Assembly: GCF_910592395.1 (NCBI RefSeq)
Contig: NC_088313.1
Coordinates: 4,716,501-4,780,500 of the forward strand
Length of the DNA stretch: 64,000 nucleotides
Direction: 5' to 3'
Origin: Lineus longissimus
Lineage: Eukaryota; Nemertea; Pilidiophora; Heteronemertea; Lineidae
Below are positions 12,501 to 21,500 of the stretch, in pieces (within the stretch, counting starts at the first letter, position 1; every line of letters begins with the position of its first letter). The notes under the pieces are model-generated. The model made no database searches and was not told the origin of the DNA. It saw only the letters and a list, made by a program, of their open reading frames with translations. The position numbers and the translations under genes are program-made.

Positions 12501-15500
12501 TCTGGGAGGTGTGTCAATTTCACCCCCGAATGCTGTAGGTATATGTATTAACATAAAAAACTTGTTTACCATATATTGGGTGTTTAGACAATGTGGACAA
12601 AATCATCAATTATGACTCAACATTCCGTAATTGTCATTTACCACTGGTTGAACAAAAGCCAGACCTCAAAAGATAAAAGGCTATAACTTTCTGTCGTCGC
12701 AGCCCCAGGCTATTCTGATCGACTTATTTTCCGATGTGTTTTCCCTGCCTTAAGTTTCGGGTGTCAGGATGTGTAATCGTGGAAATTGTGGCTACACCCA
12801 AACGGTGAAATCACATGGTTGTAATCAATATTGATGTCAGGCCACACCGATTGAATTGTCTGTTTCCCTTTGTAAGTTCTGCACCTTAAGATTCAACTCT
12901 TAATTCGCTGGAGTTATACCAGTAGTGTAAAATGTGAAAAGCAGGGTGGGTAGTGTCAGGGGTGCTGTCTAAGAGTGACCCACACAGGAGAAATATTTGA
13001 CAGTTTATCAGTGTTTCTCTGTTGGAGGTTGTCGTTTTTTTACATTGATACATTCCTCCACTGAATGGTGAGAAACTTAAAAATTATTACCGTTGAAGTG
13101 GTATTGATTGTATCGAATTGTAGTTATTCATGAATATCTTGTCAGTCATAATTTTGTCTGAGTCCTCAGATGTGCAAAAAGCACCAGGCAGATCTGAATT
13201 GAACATTTTCTGTGGAATATTTCAATTGGCTAAAAATGCATTCTTTAGGACTTCAGAAAATGTGTTCATGGAATTTTTCTATATTTTCGAATAATATAAG
13301 GATTGTTTATTTCAATTAAATGGATATGATTTCTCTTCTGTATAGTGTCTTCTTTGTAAAGGAATCGATTGATCATCAACGATTTAAATTATCAGATAAA
13401 CTACAGTTAAAAAGCTGACATGAGTAGAGTCAGCAGTGATGTGACAATGGGTGATATGAATAAAGACTAGCAAATGCTTTTATCTAAAACTCCATGTACA
13501 TTTACACAAGGCCTTTCTGTACAAAACTGAAGTAAAAGCATTTGCTCGATTTTATTCATATCAGCAAATGTTTGGTTGAATTTTTTGTCCTTTCATTCAG
13601 AACTCAAATGAAACTCTGATTGGAATTTAAAATTGGATTGAACAAAGACAAGGCATTTCAATGAGAAGAGAGGATAGTGATGTGACAATAAAAATCCTAT
13701 TTATTCTATCATGACTTGGGTAAAATTGGATCAAGTCTCATGACTGCAATCGTCACTGACATCTCTAATGTGACTGGGTATGAAATGAACACGGGGCCAG
13801 GTCCACATCACATGATCATGGACCCAGACGAGGAAGAAATGTACCACTTCGGACGCTATCGTACTCTTGGTTGCTATATTCATTACTGTGTCTATTTGAA
13901 TTTAACTTATTCAGGTGAGGTCTATATTCAGTACAGCTTGTGACATAAAAAAACTAGCTAATTTATACACTTTATACATTTTATACACAGATATGTCAAA
14001 CTTTTGACCTCTCTGATGATTGTGACCCGTCACAGCAAAACCAGGCACATGTTGCTCTGAGCTTGGCAGGTTGAGACGGACTGGTTGTTCATTTCACTGT
14101 TGTCTGCCTCATGTGAAATCTGAGTACATCATTTTTTTCCGCTTCTCCTATTAAGGTCATATAGGTTCATCGTCTGAGCGACATATACCTCGTTTTTCAA
14201 TGACGGGTCACAAATGCCAAAAACACGCTCCAAAACAGGTGATCAGTGGCATAGAGGATAGAGCACCAGCTCTTGATCAGGAGACTAGGGGGTTGACTGT
14301 GGCAAGGGCCACAGTTGTTTCATCTCCGTGTCCTCGAGCAAGACACCCCAGGATTATAAATAGGCCCCAGTTCTTTTTCAGAAATGTTCATGAATGCGAA
14401 AAATGAAGCTGCGCGAAAATCATATGACATGAGGCGCAGTATTTCACGGTTTTTATTTCAGATTATGCACATTTTAACATTTTCATCTGCTTTAAGATCT
14501 TAAGCATCTTTCTGTGTCTTTCAGTGTGCGAGTGCAACGACCAGGCTGATACATGCGACCGCTTCTCGGGAAAATGTAACTGCAGGACCAAGGGAGTCAT
14601 TGGCAACAAATGCAACCTGTAAGTCTATAATGACAGTACCTCCCTATTAGGGACACCCTAGGACTGACAAAGTCAGTCGTCAATGGAGAGATGTCCTGAT
14701 TACAAATGTCAACTTCAATGAAAATGACCAAATTGGGACCATGTCCTTCAAAGGGGGACTACAGGCTGTCGGACCCCGGAGAGGGACTAATTTGCCACTT
14801 CAAATGACTAATATACACAGTGAGGGCCCTGGGTCATGTCATACTTGCACTGAATACTCGCTCGTGCAAGCGTGAATCACTTCGACCTACTGTGAGATGT
14901 GAGAGACCCCTATTGGCGGCTTTGTGTAACTTTATCTTGCCTGCCTAGCTGCTGCCTATATTGTCCCTTTAAGAAGTTTCCTAAAAACTTTTTAAAAAAG
15001 ATTTTTACGTCGATATTGACTCTGTTAAGCTAAACATGGTCACTTAAAGCGAACTGGAACCGCCGAGCGATTTATTCAACTTTTCGACTTTCACCGCCCG
15101 AGAAAGTCGAGTTCAGATTTGTAGCTCCGCCCCCAGTGCCCGAGCATGCGCAGTTCAATTTGTTATTATTGAGAATCATGTGAGAATCACGTGAGTCATG
15201 CGATCTTTCATTCATGAATTTTCGTAGTAAATTCCATAGTAGTGACGTCACTGGATGATTGACAGCTAGGCGCCATGTTTCATTCATGCCTCGTTCTGAT
15301 CACCCGATACGCGGGAAATGAAAACGAGGTCATACGAACTGCCTTGGCGGTTCCAGTTCGCTTTAAGGTAAAGATACAGTAAAGCCTCTCTATTAAGGAC
15401 ACCCTCGGGACTGACAAGTGCTGTCCTTAATAGAGAGGTGTCCTGATTTTTACATCGATATTGACTCTGTTAAGCTAAACTTGGTCACTTAAAAAGAAGA

Positions 15501-18500
15501 AGGTAAAGATAGAGTAAAACCTCTCTATTAAGGACACCCTCGGGACTGTCCTTAATAGAGAGGTGCTGTCCTTAATAGAGAGGTGTCCTGATTAGAGAGG
15601 TCAAATTGAATGGAAACGACCATTCGGGACCAAAACTAGTGTCGTTAATAGAGAGGTGTCCGCTAAGGGAGGTGCCACTGTATAAGGCGTTTCAATGTCT
15701 TTTCAGTTGCAACGAAGAAGAGAAGTACTATGGAAATCCAAGAGGAGGCACGTGTTATTGTAAGTTGATATCATCGCATTTCCTCCTCTAAGAACCAAAA
15801 GTCTGTTCATATTTCTTTCACCCCACTTCGTTGATGTTCAATCAAGGTTCAAATAATCAAATCCTCATCCTTGTGTCCAACAAATGTTAAAAAACCTAGG
15901 ATTAATATCGAGAAATCCTCGTCAGAAAATTTTCCTTGTGATACCAGCTTATTTCCCAGTGAGGATTATTTGCACTGAGCTATTTTTTAGGGTTTTTTAG
16001 GTAAACGCTATTGTCTGAGAATGATTTTCCAGTGATCTCTGGGGTTCAGACAGTCTATCAACAGTACTGTGTAAACACAATTCCTTTCCAATTGACACTG
16101 TTTTATGTCTGATCAAAAATGTTTTTGTATTAAATGAAAGTAGGCCAATTGTTGAAAAATTGCTGGGACATCTTGATTGAATTCCTAATATGATTATATA
16201 TTTCCGTTCATGTTAATTGGCACATGATGTAAAAAGAGTGTTGACATTTTATACTCAGTGGGAGAGCAGTTAGCCAGTGACTACACTTGAAACAGTCTTT
16301 GGGAATACAGTACAGATCTAGATTTAAAAATAAGGCAAGATTTCAATTTGAAATTTCAAGTTGTCGTGCATGTAGCTTGCACGATCTTGAACTTAGTTCA
16401 AAATGAAATCGTCTTTTTCAGCTTTTGGATTTTCAGTGTTTGGGACTTCCAATCAAATCTTCAGCCCTTCTCGAGAAATTGACGTCACTCATTAGTTCTT
16501 CTTTGCCTCCACATAGCATGCCGTCGTGCTGTGCAGACAGGCAATTTTTATCACCGCAACCTGTGACATAGCCATCATGACAATTGATACATTGCAAACA
16601 TTTGGTAGTTTGTAGTATGCAGCTGCAGTTTTTGGTCATTGGTCAATTTGTCTCAAAAATATTTATTCAATTCCTCTCCTTTTTCAGACAACTTGGCCAC
16701 AGATTATCAATTCACATTCAACCTGTCCAAGAAGGATGATCGACATCTCACTCATATTAACTTTCTGAATATTCCTCACACGGTAAGTTTCCATCATTTG
16801 TGACCCGTCACAGCAAACCAGGCGCATGTCGCTCTGAGCTTGGCAGGTTGAGACGGACTGTTTATTCATTTATCTATTGTCTGCCTTTTGTGAAATATGA
16901 GCACATCAATTTCTTCCATTCCATTATCTCCTGGTGACATTTAGGCTCATCTTCTGTGCGACATGTGCCTGGTTTTGCTGTGACGGGTCACATTTATCAT
17001 ATCGATCGTTTTGACCAGGCCTATTTTGGCCTGTTGTTTGTGGCAATCCGCGTGTGCAGTTTGCTGGTGCATCGCAGTTTGCTACTGTGCATCCCCAAGC
17101 TCGAGGCATCCAAGTGACGATTCTAGTGGGATTGGATCTATCAACATCATCATCATGCCCAGCAGCCATGCAAACATTTTCACAACCCTGAGCTATTGAC
17201 AATTGGTGATATGAATAAAGACTAGCAAATGCTTTTATCTAAATCTCCATGTACATTTACACTAGGCCTTCCTGTACAAAACCGGAGTAAAAGCATTTGC
17301 TAGTCTTTATTCATATCACCCATTGAGACACCATACCATTCTATCCTAAGCAAGACAGACCAGGTTTGTGGTGTTCAGTCCTGTCCAGTTCTTTACGTCT
17401 TCCATCCATGTTCACTTGGGCCGACCACGTCAGTGGTTTTCATGAATACAGTGTAACCTCCCTTAGTGGACACCTGTCTAATAAGGACACCCTCTTTATT
17501 AAGGACGCTAATTTTGGTCCCAAATTGGTTGTCTCCATTCAATTTGACCTCTCTAATCAGGACACCTCTATAAATACAGTGGAACCTCCCTTAGCGGACA
17601 CCACTCTATTAAGGACAACCTCTCTATTAAGGACACTAGGTTTGGTCCCAAATTGGCTGTTTCCATTCAATTTGACCTCTCTAATCAGGACACCTGTCTA
17701 TTAAGGACAGCACTTGTCAGTCCCAAGGGTGTTCTTAATAGAGAGGTTCTACTTTATAAAGACAGTGTAATTGTCAGTCCCGAGGGTGTCCTTTATAGAG
17801 AGGTTCTTCTGTTGCTTTATTTGCCATCAGTCCATCAAGGATCTTTGCATTTATGTCATCCTTCTTTCCTACACTTCTTTCCTTGTGTTTTCAGCCTGAC
17901 CGTGATGTCGATTTCAGTATTAACTGTTCTGATGATGCTATGCTGAATGTTACTGTCAAAACAAGTAAGTCTCTCTGAAACTTATCCAAGAATAACCTAG
18001 TAGAATCTTCTTCAGTCTTTTCTAAGGGATTTTCAGTCAAACTAGTGTCACTTTTGAGTGAATTACTGAGGTGTTCCAACAGAAATATGATTTGCTTATC
18101 CGTGTATACAAGTTAGACTTAAACTCATGATGTCAAAAAGCAGATTGTACACAGAAACGGGGTTGGGGTTGACTTGACGGGATGCATCTCCAACTTGGCA
18201 GGAGGGAGTGTAATTTTGCCCCCCCCCCGACCGAAAAGCTAGCTATGCCCCTGTGTTATGAATGTATGAAAACCTCCATTTGTCCCTAATGTGATTTACT
18301 CCCCCTCCTCTGGTATGTAAGGTCACAGTTTTCTTTGATTATTACAGAGGATGATCCGGTGGAACACGTCATCATCAGCGACAAGCGATGCTACTTTTTG
18401 AAAGCCAAGTTTTCCCACTCGCAGTATTCCTTTGGCTCAGAGAAAAACACGACGTTTTTTGTTTATATTTACAATTTCAAAACTCCTGTTACTGTTAAGG

Positions 18501-21500
18501 TAAGTCAAGTTCCGCTTTTGAATAGTCCGGTGTTTTCGAAGTTATTTCAGCAGCTCCTTTAATTATTTAAAGGGGGACTATAGGTAGGATCTAGAGATTT
18601 GAATAGGCCATCTTCGGATGACGAATATACACCGTAAGGGCGCTGGGTCATTTTTGATTCCGCACTAGATATATTCCTCATACAAGCGTGAATAGTTTCA
18701 ACGCACTTTGAGATAGAAGAGACCCCTATTGGCAACTACATTCAACTTTATCTTACTTCATTTTCAGATTTCATTTTCACAGTTTCCAAAAATTGACCTC
18801 ATACAATTTTTTGTGACATTCTTTAGGTAAGTCTGTTTTGAAATTGCATAACTATTGTATGGTTTAAGTTTCTGAAACACCTTTGGTGCATAGCATAGCA
18901 CACATTGTATAAAGCACTGTGCCTCGTTTTCATGGCAGCGGTCGTGGTTGGGCAGCCATTACTTCTTAGGTTGGTACAAAATATGGAAGTAAGTAAAAAA
19001 AGGCAGTCAAAGTCACGTTACAGTGTTTGTTTTGAGGTGTTTTAGAATAGACATTCACGCTTCATTGTCGGTACTTGCCGTTAAAAAAATTCTGCCTGGG
19101 TGGGGCAGCCATTTCCCCAAAAAAAGTTGGCTCGGTTTTAGCCAACATTTTATCTCCACCCCTGCGCATCCAGTCCGTCATCACTTCCTCAACAAACTAC
19201 ATTTTCGAAAAAAAATATTCGGCAGTTAAAGAGTTACGTAGCTTTCCTATATCTTTTGAGGCCTACAAGACTATAGAATAGGCATTGTGTTTTCTATCAT
19301 TGATAATATGTGACCCGTCACAGCAAAACCAGGTGCATGTCGCTCTGAGCTTGGCAGGTTGAGATGGACTGTTTGTTCATTTCTCTATTGTCTGCCTTTT
19401 GTGAAATATGAGTACATCAATTACTACCATTATCTCCTGGTGACATTTAGGCTCATCTTCTGTGCGACCTGCGCCTCGTTTTGCTGTGACGGGTCACATA
19501 TAGTATTCGTTGGATATTGTTATCACTACTTTTTCCCCTTCAGTTGTTTTCTCTCTCTGCTGCTCATTGCCGCCCTCTTTTGGAAGGTCAAGCAAAGGTA
19601 TGATGCGTACATCCGACGTCAGGTAAGCAGTCTTGTCCAAACATTTTACAATTTGCCATCCCCGATTCTACAGCACTGCGCAGACAGGCAAGTTTTGTCG
19701 CTGCAACCTGCATCAGAGCTAAGACAATGTGACAAATGTGGTTGTGATGCGTTTCTGATTGGTTATAAATTGCAATTGCTTGTCGTGTTGTCATTACTTA
19801 GTCGCTGCGACTAAAACTTGTCTGCGCGATTCTTTGGTGCGACTGTCTCCAGCGACGGACAGAAATATGTGTATTCACTTCACCTTCCCAACTGAGTCAT
19901 AATATGCGAAAATGAAGTTGACTAAAGACTTTGCATTCTGTGCTCCAAATTTTGGCAAAAGAATTTTCCTTTATAAAGTGCATTTCTGTTTGTCAGATGT
20001 CGTTAGCCTCATAGCATAATTGCCTAACTCATATTAATTTTGAAGGTTTTGAGAAAAATTAAAGAACCATTTTTTTAGACAACGCTTAGGAAATTTTTAT
20101 TCGAACTTTAACAAAAACTTATAACAGATGTCTCAAAATTTTTAAAACCACTAAATAAGTAAACAATGCTTGAATAACACAGAAAAGTGACATAGACATA
20201 AAATTTTCACATTTTGGCCAAAATATGACTTAGGCAATTATGCTATGAGGCTATCGATGTGATATTCTTCTGCAGGGATGATGTCCTCATCCAACAGTTA
20301 TGATGATGTCAGTAATAAGTTTTGAGCAAAAGTCCCAGACCAATTCTATGATGTCGCAATTGCAAAACTCTTCTGCTTGAAATACAGAAGAAATACAATG
20401 CGAATCTATCTGACGTGATCTTGTCTTTGTTTCAGCGTATGATTGTCGAGATGGAGCGTATGGTAAGCCGTCCATTTTCCAAAACATTGCTTGAAGTTCG
20501 TCAGTCTACTGACGACTCGGATGATAAAAAGGAACCTCCTGATATCAGGCGGAGGAAAAAGGTAGGCTTCATCCTCATGTTCCCGATTGAGCCTAACAAC
20601 CGCGGCAGGACTGTTCCCTCGGTAGTGAAACGAAAGACCGCCTTCATTGCTGCTTCCAAGGGGATTTGAGGGGAGCTTTATCGAGTCTCTGGCACCACAG
20701 GCTCCTCAGTTGCATCAAAAACTCACCGTTTAAGGCAGTGTGCGCCCAAATTGGGGTTGCCAAAATAACAAGACCAAAAGTTGATTTTGTCTGTCTTGAA
20801 GTGTTTTCTGTAGGTACAAGTGGTCAAATCTGCTCTCAAACAGCTTAAAATGACATCAGACGTCAAGTTAGTCTCATGATGATGTAAAAAGGCCAATTTT
20901 TGTGCGAAAGACCAATGTTTTTCCACACAGAATTGTGTGATGGCATCGTGACCCAGGTCTGTGCTCTGTTGCCGAGTCAACCAGCATCACAGGAGCACAG
21001 GCCCGGTATCCACCAAAATAATAGATACAATGTTTTAAAGTAACTATCGGTTTCCTTTCCAGCTTTCTGATCATCCTAGTGCTATTGCTATTGAGCCTCT
21101 CCACAGCCAAAAGGCTGCCGTTCTTTCTGTGATATTACAGCTCCCAACTGGAGATGAGCAATTCCCACCGCCGAATCAGAGCGGTCTGTATATAGCTAGT
21201 GCGTTAGTTTCTTTAGGTAAGTGTAAATGCCTTCATGGAAATCTGACGTTTATATACGTCAAACGTACTAATTTGTTGCTAGAAGTTTGACGTTGAATAA
21301 CGTCACATCTTATGACTTGGGGAAGTGGAAAACTATAAAATTTTGTGGCTACAGTGTTTCATTTTTATAAGGAAATATAATTAGCCTCATTAAGTGTGAA
21401 TGCCTTCATGGAAATCTGACGTTTATCTACATCAAACGTACTAATTGGTTGCTAGAAGTTTGACGTTGAATAACGTCACATCTTATGACTTGGGGAAGTG

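Noticed and set aside
12111-12572. Minus-strand frame full of QTRPD repeats
   Set aside because: Pentanucleotide repeat read in all frames gives this peptide; no other support.
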